DNA of 64,000 nucleotides from CAVVFX01 sp963777595 (GTDB taxonomy: Bacteria > Acidobacteriota > Terriglobia > Bryobacterales > Bryobacteraceae), in contig CAVZRE010000013.1 in NCBI GenBank assembly GCA_963777595.1, positions 124,001 through 188,000 of the forward strand, written 5' to 3'. The notes beneath the pieces are model-generated. The model was not told where the DNA came from. It ran no database searches and saw nothing but the letters and a program-made list of their open reading frames with translations. The translations under genes and the position numbers were made by a program. Shown one piece after another: positions 26,766-34,921 of this stretch. The first letter of the stretch is position 1. Every line of letters begins with the position of its first letter.

Positions 26766-27403
26766 AGTATCGATTCTTGATTTGCGCTCTACTCGCCGCG
26801 GCGCCTCTGATGGCCGATCGCGACTTCCTGACTTCGGACGAAGCCGACCAGATTCGCGAGGCGCAGGAACCCAATACCCGTATCACGCTGTACCTGCATT
26901 TCGCCAAACAACGGCTGGACCAGGTGAAGCAGTTGATGTCCAAAGACAAGCCGGGACGGTCGGCGCTGATTCACGATCTGCTGGAGGACTACTGCAATAT
27001 CCTCGATGCGATCGACACGGTCACGGACGACGCGCTGGCGCGGAAGGTCAATCTGGAAAAAGGGACGGGCCTGGTGATGTCCGGCGAGAAACCGATGCTG
27101 GCCGAACTGCAGAAGATCCAGGAGGCGAATCCCAAGGATCTGGGACGGTATGAGTTCGTTTTGAAACAGGCCATCGACGCAACTAACGATAACCTGGAAG
27201 GCGGTAAGGATCTGGGCAAGCGCGCCGCCGAGGTGATCAATAAGGAGGAACAGGAGAAGAAGCAGCGTGAAGCGATGTCGACTCCCGAAGAAGTGAAGGC
27301 GAAGCAGGCCGCGGCGGATAAGGAATCCAGCGAACCGAAGCGCAAACCTCCAACGTTGTACCGGCCTGGGGAGAAGCCCGCGGATGACAATAAGCAGCAG
27401 TAG
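26762..27403 (+). CDS. Secreted hypothetical protein, helical
   Basis: 213 aa. The signal peptide ends near LLAAAPLMA (residues 8-18). Residues 20-165 are predicted mostly helical (ITLYLHFAKQRLDQVKQLMS, LIHDLLEDYCNILDAIDTV). The last 50 residues are a charged, Lys/Glu/Pro-rich tail. It overlaps the previous gene by 4 nt, so with the TPR gene it forms a three-gene operon of exported helical proteins. Function unknown. It is intact, unlike its two upstream partners. Confidence 0.7.
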   Translation: MKYRFLICALLAAAPLMADRDFLTSDEADQIREAQEPNTRITLYLHFAKQRLDQVKQLMSKDKPGRSALIHDLLEDYCNILDAIDTVTDDALARKVNLEKGTGLVMSGEKPMLAELQKIQEANPKDLGRYEFVLKQAIDATNDNLEGGKDLGKRAAEVINKEEQEKKQREAMSTPEEVKAKQAAADKESSEPKRKPPTLYRPGEKPADDNKQQ

Positions 27404-27527
27404 GGACGGCTTGGCAAAAGTATCGCAGGGTGAGTGACGGTAAGGCTGAGTCAAAGCTCCGGGCTCTTTACCTTGAAGGACGCCTGCTCGGATGGAGTTG
27501 TGTAATTGGGTGTGTCGCGCGTTTTTG

Positions 27528-27812
27528 ATAATGTCCCCATTAGCGTTCATTAGAAATGTCCCCTAATCTGAAGACCTCCGTAGGAGGAGGTCTTATTGGG
27601 GAGAACCCGCGAGAAATATTCCGGTGAGGTAGGCACAAGATTCGGGCCAACGCTGGCGGCCTAGCACCTGGCCAGCGAAGACGAGATCGTGTTATCGGCT
27701 AGTACGGTCAGGCGGTGGATGTTGTCGGAGGGATTATGGAGCGCGCGGATTTGGCTAAGAAGAGAAGAAACAAAAGGGACATTTCTAAAGAACGGAACAT
27801 GGGGACATTCTA
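27528..27812 (+). mobile_element. Remnant of an insertion sequence with nested inverted ends
   Basis: The stretch after 27404 has no intact gene. TTAGAAATGTCCC (27550-27562) is matched in inverse orientation by GGGACATTTCTAA (27776-27788), and outside it TAATGTCCCCA pairs loosely with TGGGGACATTC (27800-27810). Between them, from about 27590, the plus frame reads GRTREKYSG, GPTLAA, a TAG stop at 27662-27664, then HLASEDEI and STVRRWMLSEGLWS. This resembles the N-terminal helix-turn-helix part of ISNCY/integrase-core transposases. Most of the transposase is gone. A strong hairpin AAGACCTCC/GGAGGTCTT lies at 27571-27594. Confidence 0.5.
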
Positions 27813-27840
27813 AAGCGGTTGACACATTGTTAATTGGGCA

Positions 27841-27887
27841 TTGACAATCACAGCCTGCAATCATATACTGATTGCAATCGTTTGCGA
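27841..27887 (+). promoter_or_regulatory. Near-consensus promoter with overlapping operator-like palindromes
   Basis: TTGACA (27841-27846), a 17-nt spacer and TATACT (27864-27869) form the best sigma-70 promoter in the window, about 80 nt before the TonB-dependent receptor start. The -10 sits in the loop of a perfect inverted repeat, TGCAATC (27856-27862) and GATTGCA (27870-27876). Immediately downstream TTGCAATCGTTTGCGA (27872-27887) resembles LacI/GalR-family operators with a central CG. Repression by a sugar-responsive LacI-type protein is inferred. Confidence 0.6.
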
Positions 27888-27956
27888 GGCTGGGAATTCG
27901 CCTCAAACGAACCGTCAGGGACCTGCCGGAATTCTCCAAGTCAAGAGGACACACTG

Positions 27957-30900
27957 ATGCGAAGCACCCGTTGTGTAGTTGTTGTGATCAGTCTGCTGCT
28001 AGCCGCCACAGGATTCGGACAGGAAACCCGCGCTACACTTTCCGGACGGGTAACCGATCCGAGCGGCGCCGGTCTAGCTGAAGCGCCGGTCCGGGTGACG
28101 AATGCCGACACCAAGACGGAATTCAGCGCCCGCACCAACACTGACGGGCTCTTCACGATCCCTTACCTCCTGCCCGGAACCTACGACGTTACCGTCGAAC
28201 TGACGGGGTTCAAAAAACTGGAGCGCAATCACGTGGTTCTGCAGGTCAACGATAACGTCGCGCTACAACTCCAGATGGCGCTGGGAGACGTGAGCCAGAG
28301 CGTAGTGGTGTCGGCCGAGGTGCCTCTGCTGCAGACTTCCGATCCGAGTCTCGGACAAGTGGTGGAAGAGAAACAGATGGCGGAACTGCCGAACCCATCG
28401 GGAAATTCTGTCGAATTTCAGTTGCTCGCGCCCGGCATGGTCAACGCCGGTTCGATCGCGATCCATGAGGCGGCTTTCAACAATGGAACCTCGACGATCA
28501 TGGCGAACGGCAACACGTCCCGATCAAACGAGTACGCCATCGACGGTATTCCCAACATGATGGCTGACGGCGTCCAGCCTCGCGTCGCGTTCTCGGCACC
28601 ACAGGGCGCTATCGGCGAGGTGAAGGTGATCACTACGTTCTATGACGCCGCACTGGGCCACACCCCGGGCGCGGTCATCAATATGATCACTGTCAGCGGG
28701 ACCAATCTGTACCACGGCGACCTGCACGAATACATCGGCGGAAACTTCTTCAACGCGAATGATTTTTTCGCAAACATGGCCGGCCAGAAGCGGCCGGTTT
28801 ACCGGGATAACCGCTTCGGAGGATCCTTAACCGGACCGGTCTGGATTCCGAAGCTTTACCATGGCAAGAACAAGACGTTCTTTTCCTTCGTCTACGAACC
28901 GCACAAGTGGAACGTGCCCGAGCAATTCACCAATACGATTCCCACGAACGCGGAAAAATCGGGAGACCTGTCGGCCCTGCTGAAACTTGGCGCGCAGTAT
29001 CAGATCTATAATCCGTTCTCTACGACGACTACCGGCAATGGCGTTTATACCCGGCTACCGGTGCCCGGCAACATTATCCCGACGAGTCTTATCAATCCAA
29101 TTGCGATGAATATCGCGAAGTACTGGCCCCAGCCGAATACCGCTGGCAGAATCGACGGTAGCAATAACCTGGTGTTTTACGGCGCCAGCCAGGAGGACTA
29201 TTTCGTCGACTTCCTACGCCTCGACCATTACTTCAGCGAACGCAATCGAACCTTCATCCGGCTCGACTATGACTACTGGGAAGAGCATAAAGCCGACAAC
29301 CAGGAGTACAACAACATTTCTACCGGCCTACAATTGAACCGGATCAATCGCGGCCTGGCGATCGATCACGTGTTCGTGATCAATGCCAACTCCATTCTCG
29401 ACCTCCGGTATGGCATCACCCAGCAGGATTTTCCGGAGCAGCGGCGCAGCAGAGGCTTTGATCTTTCCACACTGGGATTCTCTCCGAGCCTCACTTCGCT
29501 GATCCAAAATCCGGCGCTCGAGACGTTCCCGTACATCACGTTCTCGTCATTCTCGGGTTTCGGCAATTGGGAAACGGGCGACGGGACCAATACCAGCCTT
29601 CTCCACGATTGGAACGGGACCCTCACGACTTTGAAGGGTGCGCACAGCATTAAATACGGAGGGGACTTACGCCTGAACCGTAACTTCCAGAATCGTTATC
29701 CTTACGATGTCTCCCCGGCTCTGAGTTTCGGCAGCACTTACACGCAAGGGATCAGCACCGGCTTTGCCTCGGCGATCGGTCAGGACCTGGCGTCATTCCT
29801 CTTCGGCGTGCCCACCAGCGGCAGCATGCAGCACACCGCGAGCTTTGCCGATCAGGATGTGTTCTTCGCCGCGTTCGTTCAGGATGACTGGAAAGTGAGC
29901 CCGAAATTGACCGTGAACCTCGGGATGCGGATCGAGCACGAGACTCCTGTCACGGAACGCTTCAATCGGGCCATCCTCGGTTTCGACGGCACGGTAACCA
30001 ATCCGCTATCGGCCCAGGCGCTGGCGAATTACGCCCAGAAGCCCGTCTCCGGGATACCGAATTTCCAGGTACTTGGAGGGTTGGACTATGTGGGCGGCTC
30101 GAATGGCCGCGATCTGTGGTCCGGGCAGTCCATCGAGCTTTTGCCGCGTTTCGGAATAGCTTATCAGGTGGCTCCGAAAACGGTGATCCGTGCCGGTTAC
30201 GGCATCTATTACGATACCCTCGGTATCTATCGCTCTCCAGCGATACAGACTGGTTTTACAGCCGCGACCCCGCTCACCGCCAGCTACAACAATGGCGTCA
30301 CGTACGCAGCGACTTTTGCCAATCCTTTTCCGACCGGATTGATCGCGCCCAGCGGTACTTCACTGGGGCTCTCCACGGCACTTGGGCAGGCGCTTACGGT
30401 TTATCCGAACAACCGGCCGCTGCCCTACGCCCAGCGTTGGTCTTTCGACCTGCAGCGCGAGATGCCCGGCGGCTTTCTGCTTGATCTCGCGTATGTCGGC
30501 AATCATGCAATTCATCTGAGCGTAACGCGGCAACTGAACAATACGCCGCTGCAGTATCTGAGCACCTCGCCTACGCGCGATAACACCACTATCAGCTATC
30601 TGACTTCCTCGTTCACCAATCCTTTTTACGGTTTGAACAGCGTCTATACGTCGACGACGACGCGAGCGACCCTGCTCGAACCCTACCCCGAATTCGGCGC
30701 GATTTCGGAGACCGACCAGGCCGGCTACTCGCACTACAACTCGGTTCAGGCGCAGGCGATCAAGCGGTTCGCGAAGGGCTTTACGCTGAAGGGCTCGTAC
30801 ACTTTTTCGAAGCTCCTGGACGCGACCAGTTTCCTGAACAGCGCCGACGCGCAACCCTGGTACGGCGTCAGCACCTATGATCGGACTTACGCCTTCGCGA

Positions 30901-31415
30901 TTACCGCAGTCTGGGAACTGCCCTTCGGAAGGGGGCGCGCTCTTGCTTCCCACGTGCCGAGGCTGGTGGATGGTGTGATTGGCGGCTGGCAGGTTTCCAC
31001 CATGACGATAGGCCAAAGCGGCGATCCGCTGACCTGGGGCAATGACATCTTCAACGGAAACATCAACAACATCAATTTACCGGGCAGCCAGCGGACGACC
31101 TCTGAGTGGTTCAACACGGCGTCAGGGTTTGTCACCAATTCGGCGCTGCAACTCGCGGATAACGTACGGACCTTCCCGCTACGCTTCGCCGGTATTCGGG
31201 GTCCGCAGCAACTGCTCATCAGCACGTCGGCGGCGAAGTCATTTCCCATTCACGAGCGCCTCAATTTCCAGCTGCGCATCGATGCGTATAATACTCTGAA
31301 CCATCCCAATTTCAACGACCCGAATCTGACGGTGACCAGCGGCGCTTTTGGGCAGATCACGGCGATGAACGGCTATCCAAGAGAGATCCAGGTCGCGGCG
31401 AGATTGCGGTTCTGA
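27957..31415 (+). CDS. Oar-like TonB-dependent receptor with carboxypeptidase-regulatory domain
   Basis: Outer-membrane receptor of 1152 aa. The signal peptide is residues 1-22. A carboxypeptidase regulatory-like beta-sandwich follows (about 24-105, TLSGRVTDPSGAGLAEAPVR). Next come a plug-like region (VVVSAEVPLLQTSDPSLGQV) and a long beta-barrel ending in REIQVAARLRF, whose terminal Phe is typical for BAM recognition. This receptor type is greatly expanded in Acidobacteriota and is linked to uptake of polymers or sugars. The start at 27957 follows a strong promoter; earlier codons in the open frame lie within the promoter itself. Ligand unknown. Confidence 0.92.
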   Translation: MRSTRCVVVVISLLLAATGFGQETRATLSGRVTDPSGAGLAEAPVRVTNADTKTEFSARTNTDGLFTIPYLLPGTYDVTVELTGFKKLERNHVVLQVNDNVALQLQMALGDVSQSVVVSAEVPLLQTSDPSLGQVVEEKQMAELPNPSGNSVEFQLLAPGMVNAGSIAIHEAAFNNGTSTIMANGNTSRSNEYAIDGIPNMMADGVQPRVAFSAPQGAIGEVKVITTFYDAALGHTPGAVINMITVSGTNLYHGDLHEYIGGNFFNANDFFANMAGQKRPVYRDNRFGGSLTGPVWIPKLYHGKNKTFFSFVYEPHKWNVPEQFTNTIPTNAEKSGDLSALLKLGAQYQIYNPFSTTTTGNGVYTRLPVPGNIIPTSLINPIAMNIAKYWPQPNTAGRIDGSNNLVFYGASQEDYFVDFLRLDHYFSERNRTFIRLDYDYWEEHKADNQEYNNISTGLQLNRINRGLAIDHVFVINANSILDLRYGITQQDFPEQRRSRGFDLSTLGFSPSLTSLIQNPALETFPYITFSSFSGFGNWETGDGTNTSLLHDWNGTLTTLKGAHSIKYGGDLRLNRNFQNRYPYDVSPALSFGSTYTQGISTGFASAIGQDLASFLFGVPTSGSMQHTASFADQDVFFAAFVQDDWKVSPKLTVNLGMRIEHETPVTERFNRAILGFDGTVTNPLSAQALANYAQKPVSGIPNFQVLGGLDYVGGSNGRDLWSGQSIELLPRFGIAYQVAPKTVIRAGYGIYYDTLGIYRSPAIQTGFTAATPLTASYNNGVTYAATFANPFPTGLIAPSGTSLGLSTALGQALTVYPNNRPLPYAQRWSFDLQREMPGGFLLDLAYVGNHAIHLSVTRQLNNTPLQYLSTSPTRDNTTISYLTSSFTNPFYGLNSVYTSTTTRATLLEPYPEFGAISETDQAGYSHYNSVQAQAIKRFAKGFTLKGSYTFSKLLDATSFLNSADAQPWYGVSTYDRTYAFAITAVWELPFGRGRALASHVPRLVDGVIGGWQVSTMTIGQSGDPLTWGNDIFNGNINNINLPGSQRTTSEWFNTASGFVTNSALQLADNVRTFPLRFAGIRGPQQLLISTSAAKSFPIHERLNFQLRIDAYNTLNHPNFNDPNLTVTSGAFGQITAMNGYPREIQVAARLRF

Positions 31416-31420
31416 ACTTA

Positions 31421-31518
31421 GTCTTCAGTAATGAGTTGTCAGTTTTTAGTAACCCTGCAGCTGCGCAGCAGCCGTTGCCTGACTGACAACTAATAACTGA
31501 CGACTGATAACCTATAGC
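31421..31518. repeat. Inverted array of degenerate heptamer repeats
   Basis: Five heptamers beginning GT (GTCTTCA, GTAATGA, GTTGTCA, GTTTTTA, GTAACCC; 31421-31455) face at least five in reverse orientation (TGACAAC, TAATAAC, TGACGAC, TGATAAC, CTATAGC; 31484-31518) around a GC-rich centre. The whole can fold into an imperfect hairpin. It starts 5 nt after the receptor stop and runs into the murJ coding frame. Confidence 0.7.
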
Positions 31519-31519
31519 T

Positions 31520-33103
31520 ATCACCCATACCGACGCCAAACCCGCCGAGTCGCGCACGGGAAAGCTCGCATTTCTCGCCGGCGCCGGCATTTTGCTGAGC
31601 CGGGTCCTGGGAGTCGTCCGCACCAGCATTTTCTCCCATTTCTTCGGACTCTCCGTCGCCGGGGACGCGTTCAACGCCGCCTTTCGGATTCCCAATTTCC
31701 TGCAGACGTTATTCGGTGAAGGAGTGCTTTCTGCCTCCTTCATCCCGGTGTATGCCAATCTGCTGGCGCGGCGCGAGAAGGCGCTCTCCCAGGAAGTTGC
31801 GGGAGCCGTGCTGGCGATCCTGGCGCTGGTGAGTTCGATTCTGGTGCTTCTCGGCATCCTGGCAACGCCGCTGCTGATCGACGTCATCGCCCCGGGTTTT
31901 CATGGCGCGGAACGCGACCTCACGATCCAATTGGTGCGCATCCTTTTTCCGGGCGCGGGCTTGCTGGTGATGTCGGCGTGGTGCCTGGGGATACTCAACA
32001 GCCATCGCAAGTTCTTCCTCTCGTACGCTTCGCAGGCCTTTTGGAACGTGGCCATGATTGCGACCCTCGTATGGTTTGGACCGGGCAGTTCCGAGCCTCA
32101 CCTGGCCGCCATATTGGCGTGGGGTTCCGTAGCGGGAACCGGCTTGCAGGTGCTGGTGCAGCTCCCGCCAGTATTCCGTTTAGTCGGCACTCCCCGGCTT
32201 TCTCTCGGACGAGGCTCGGCAGAGGTACGGACCGTAGCCCGTAGCTTTGTGCCCGTCTTCGTCAGCCGCGGCGTGGTGCAACTCAGCGCCTTCATCGACA
32301 ACATGATCGCAAGCTGGCTGCCGACCGGTGCAGTGACGGCCCTTTTCAACGCGCAGCAGTTATACATGCTGCCGGTCAGCCTGTTCGGCATGACGATTTC
32401 TGCCGCCGAACTCCCCGCCATGTCGAGCCTGCTGGGCAGCGAAACCGAGATCGCGGCGCAGCTTCGTAAACGTCTCAACGCCAGCCTGCAGCGCATCGCG
32501 TTTTTCACTGTGCCTTCGGCAGTAGCGTTCCTGTGCCTGGGAGACGTGATCGCGGCGGCGATCTTCCAGAGCGGGCGCTTCAGAGCCGCGGACTCGCTTT
32601 ATGTTTGGAAGATTCTGGCCGGTTCCTCAGTCGGACTCCTCGCCTCGACGATGGGACGACTTTATTCCTCCACGTACTATGCGCTCAAGGACACCCGCAC
32701 GCCTCTACGATTTGCCATCGTCCGCGTCATCCTGACGACCTCGCTCGGCTACCTCTGCGCCCTGCCGCTGCCGCGCTGGCTGGGAGTGGATCCGCTGTTA
32801 GGCGCAGCCGGATTGACGGCGTCGGCGGGGATGGCCGGATGGGTCGAGTTCACTCTGCTCCGGCGACGGCTCAATCAACGAATTGGGTCGACGGGACTGC
32901 CCATCTCCTTGACGGCTCGCTTATGGGGCGGAGCGCTGTTGGGAGCGGCGGCTGCCTGGAGCGCGAAGTTGGTCTTGGGGCACAGACATCCGTTCATCAT
33001 GGCTGTGGCGACTCTGCTGCCCTATGGCATCGTCTATCTTGGCGCAACTTATCTGATGGGCGTCGGGTCCTTACGCCAACTGCTGTCGCGTGCCAGGAGA
33101 TGA
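31520..33103 (+). CDS. murJ: Lipid II flippase MurJ/MviN, start codon unclear
   Basis: Inner-membrane MOP-family flippase that moves lipid II outward for peptidoglycan synthesis. About 527 aa with 13-14 hydrophobic helices. The family start SRVLGVVRTSIFSHFFGLSV and the nearby NAAFRIPNFLQTLFGEGVLS are diagnostic. Coding sense clearly extends upstream of the first normal start (TTG at 31592): the frame is open from 31511 and reads THTDAKPAESRTGKLAFLAG, which completes helix 1. No ATG, GTG or TTG exists there; ATC at 31520 is the likely ancestral start position. The heptamer repeat abuts exactly this point. Gene identity is firm, the start is not. Confidence 0.88.
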   Translation: MTHTDAKPAESRTGKLAFLAGAGILLSRVLGVVRTSIFSHFFGLSVAGDAFNAAFRIPNFLQTLFGEGVLSASFIPVYANLLARREKALSQEVAGAVLAILALVSSILVLLGILATPLLIDVIAPGFHGAERDLTIQLVRILFPGAGLLVMSAWCLGILNSHRKFFLSYASQAFWNVAMIATLVWFGPGSSEPHLAAILAWGSVAGTGLQVLVQLPPVFRLVGTPRLSLGRGSAEVRTVARSFVPVFVSRGVVQLSAFIDNMIASWLPTGAVTALFNAQQLYMLPVSLFGMTISAAELPAMSSLLGSETEIAAQLRKRLNASLQRIAFFTVPSAVAFLCLGDVIAAAIFQSGRFRAADSLYVWKILAGSSVGLLASTMGRLYSSTYYALKDTRTPLRFAIVRVILTTSLGYLCALPLPRWLGVDPLLGAAGLTASAGMAGWVEFTLLRRRLNQRIGSTGLPISLTARLWGGALLGAAAAWSAKLVLGHRHPFIMAVATLLPYGIVYLGATYLMGVGSLRQLLSRARR

Positions 33104-33582
33104 TGGGCGGGTCTGGTGCACAACGGACCTTTATTGAGACAAGCGGCCCGCAGTTTCGAATTTCGATGACCGACGCCCCCAAACCTCGTACAGTCCCGGC
33201 ATGAAGGAGAAAGACAGTAGCGCTGAGCCCCTAACGCTTCAACACGAGGAGTTAGCATACTGACTATGTCTGTCTCAGGCCAGAGGCGGTCTACCATTTC
33301 AACGAAATCCCCCCACGACGCATCAGCGTCGGCTTTGACGTAGACCACCTTTTGCGCCTGAAAGCTCATAATGTTGTGAAGCCTGTGCGCGGCTTCAGTC
33401 AAGGGGATAGTTGGTTCCATGTTCAGTTTCACCTGAGCGTTCCCCTTTGCGACAGCGACAATATATCGTTCATCCCCACAGCTATCCGTACCCGGCAGGG
33501 TGGCAGGATCGGGCGCGGTGGCAATGTCGATCATGAGTGCGCCAGTCGATCTCCCTGCCCGGACGCAAGCTATGGCGGTCAA
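33049..33582 (-). pseudogene. ExbD/TolR-like fragment
   Basis: Residues 38-117 of this frame resemble the periplasmic domain of ExbD/TolR proteins: IVAVAKGNAQVKLNMEP and VVYVKADADASWGDFVEMVD match the strand-helix pattern in which these proteins carry VxxxDxDxxxxxV. No proper N-terminal membrane helix precedes it; an open frame to 33617 adds only ALDALIGLTAIACV. After residue 118 the sequence becomes Cys/Arg-rich and unlike the family, and it runs into the murJ 3' end. Either a degenerate solitary gene or a frameshifted one. No ExbB or TonB is adjacent. Confidence 0.45.
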
Positions 33583-33622
33583 ACCAATGAGGGCGTCCAG
33601 CGCCCGCAGCCTGGATCATATA

Positions 33623-33655
33623 GGCGGCAGGCCAAAGGCCTACTCTACGCGGCTG
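33623..33655. repeat. Dispersed palindromic repeat, copy C
   Basis: GGCGG-CAGGCC-AAA-GGCCT followed by ACTCTACGCGGCTGG. The 5-bp core stem is shorter than in the other two copies, but the flanks agree. It lies upstream of the ExbD-like fragment. Nothing else is recognised between here and the toxin gene at 33799. Confidence 0.7.
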
Positions 33656-33798
33656 GTTCTATCTAGCTAGGGCGCCGGCCTTCGGCGGTCTTTCCTTGCG
33701 ACCCGGCCCGTGTCTCGAAACCGGAAACTTTCGGAACAAACGATCAGCCCAGTTCGGAATCCTGAAGAGGTACCTGAATCGGCTGGTGCAAATGCAGA

Positions 33799-34134
33799 TC
33801 AACCAAGCAATTCAAGCAACCCGTCTACCAACTGGCCCAACATGCCGGAATCGACTGAGGTGATCCTTTTGCCCAGACGATCAATAGAGATTGTTCTAAT
33901 CTGCGAAATTTTCACCCAGGACGGTTTGGGCAACATCTCTGAAGGAAGCGCCAGTGTCAAAGGGAATCCCGCTTTCTGAGGCTGACTTGTAATCGCCATC
34001 GCGATTACCGTCTCGGACTTCTTGTTTAACAAGTCGTGGCTCAGGATGAGGACCGGCCGCAAACCGGCTTGCTCACGACCTCTGACGGGGTTCAGGTCCG
34101 CCCAGTAGACCTCACCTCTCAGTATTCGGGCCAA
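33799..34134 (-). CDS. MazF/PemK-type endoribonuclease toxin
   Basis: 111-aa toxin of a type II module, expected to cleave mRNA. It opens with the family hallmark ILRGEVYWADLNPVRGREQA and then GLRPVLILSHDLLN; later, WVKISQIRTISIDRLGKRI is the conserved C-terminal strand pair. The gene overlaps its antitoxin by 16 nt, the typical order antitoxin then toxin. All of the expected fold elements are present, so it should be active. Confidence 0.92.
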   Translation of the reverse strand: MARILRGEVYWADLNPVRGREQAGLRPVLILSHDLLNKKSETVIAMAITSQPQKAGFPLTLALPSEMLPKPSWVKISQIRTISIDRLGKRITSVDSGMLGQLVDGLLELLG

Positions 34135-34352
34135 GTACCGTCACCTAAGCCCTGTTCGGCCATTTGCCTCTCTTCTTTCGGATCAATCTTCGCCAACTCC
34201 CGCGCCAGGCGGGTCCGCTTTTCGCGTTCGCTGAGTAGGTTCACAGCCGACTGCAACGCGCGACTCCGGTTCGGGTATTTTCCTTCCCGTACCCACCTAT
34301 CGAGATCGGCAACGGCACTCTGATCGAGGGTTACAGCGATCTTTTGCATCAT
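34119..34352 (-). CDS. Ribbon-helix-helix antitoxin of the MazF-type toxin
   Basis: 77-aa DNA-binding antitoxin. The N-terminal ribbon-helix-helix is MMQKIAVTLDQSAVADLDRW, followed by SRALQSAVNLLSEREKRTRL and a flexible acidic C-terminus that would wrap the toxin. The paired ATGs at 34347-34352 give the canonical start. It precedes and overlaps the toxin gene, so it probably represses its own operon. It belongs to the CopG/MazE-like antitoxins that pair with MazF. Confidence 0.85.
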   Translation of the reverse strand: MMQKIAVTLDQSAVADLDRWVREGKYPNRSRALQSAVNLLSEREKRTRLARELAKIDPKEERQMAEQGLGDGTWPEY

Positions 34353-34473
34353 GCTCACGAGTATGACAAAACATCCCACTCGCGGCAAGGTGGGCATACG
34401 GGTTGACCGGCATGAAGTTCGCGAGATACCGCGATACCGAAAATTATCTTAGTAGCAGCAGTGCGTGGTTGCC

Positions 34474-34683
34474 TCAGGCAAACAACAGCCTACCTCTAGG
34501 TTCCGGTATTACTCGGCCCATTGCCCTCGCCGTTTCGATCCACTCACCGATGATGAGCTCAGCGTTCGCAAGCGCCTCTTGTCGCGTGGGTCCGTCCCCG
34601 GCACACCCCGCCAATTCTGGTACCTCGGCAATAAACGCAGTGTCCTCGTCGCTCCAGTACAGGATGATCTCGTATTTCGTCAT
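34474..34683 (-). CDS. hicB: HicB-family antitoxin
   Basis: 69-aa protein of the HicB partial RNase H-like fold: YEIILYWSDEDTAFIAEVPE and GCAGDGPTRQEALANAELII are diagnostic. The C-terminal DNA-binding part seen in longer HicB proteins is absent, as in the short subgroup. It overlaps the hicA remnant by 4 nt, in hicA-hicB order. With hicA broken it may be an orphan that neutralises HicA toxins elsewhere. Confidence 0.88.
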   Translation of the reverse strand: MTKYEIILYWSDEDTAFIAEVPELAGCAGDGPTRQEALANAELIIGEWIETARAMGRVIPEPRGRLLFA

Positions 34684-34921
34684 TCGTCTTCTCCACCCAG
34701 TTTATATAGAAGGATGACCGCGCGGACCTGTTTAACCTGGTATGGCTTTGCGCACGATCCTCTCGACTGCAGGTTCAGAATCTCTACGATGTCGGGCCTC
34801 GTAAAAATGTGGTGATCCCCTTTGATCCGCATGGCAAAGCCCATTGCAGAAAGGAGGGAGCACAACTCCTCGAATCGAATATTGGCATCGGCCGTTCCTG
34901 CCGCAGAACACGTTTGCTCAC
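34680..34921 (-). pseudogene. hicA: HicA-family mRNA interferase, frameshifted
   Basis: The dsRNA-binding-like HicA core is present (LCSLLSAMGFAMRIKGDHHI, with the GxHH catalytic histidine) and the C-terminus AKPYQVKQVRAVILLYKL is intact. The N-terminal segment (VSKRVLRQ, from a GTG at 34921) lies in a different frame. The junction is near 34898-34905, where the expected linker before ANIRFEEL is shortened. A small deletion between short GGCAG repeats would explain this, but that is inference. The toxin would not be translated as one chain unless this is a sequencing error. Confidence 0.7.

Noticed and set aside
26789..27550. 253-aa open frame on the minus strand
   Set aside because: Antisense to the intact secreted protein 26762-27403 and continuing into the IS remnant; low-complexity translation.
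31421..31518. Heptamer array considered as a CRISPR or attachment site
   Set aside because: Units are 7 bp, degenerate, in inverted orientation and without spacers; no cas or integrase gene is present.
32533..33204. 223-aa plus-strand frame overlapping murJ
   Set aside because: A shifted-frame shadow of the murJ C-terminal half; arginine/glycine-rich with no family features.
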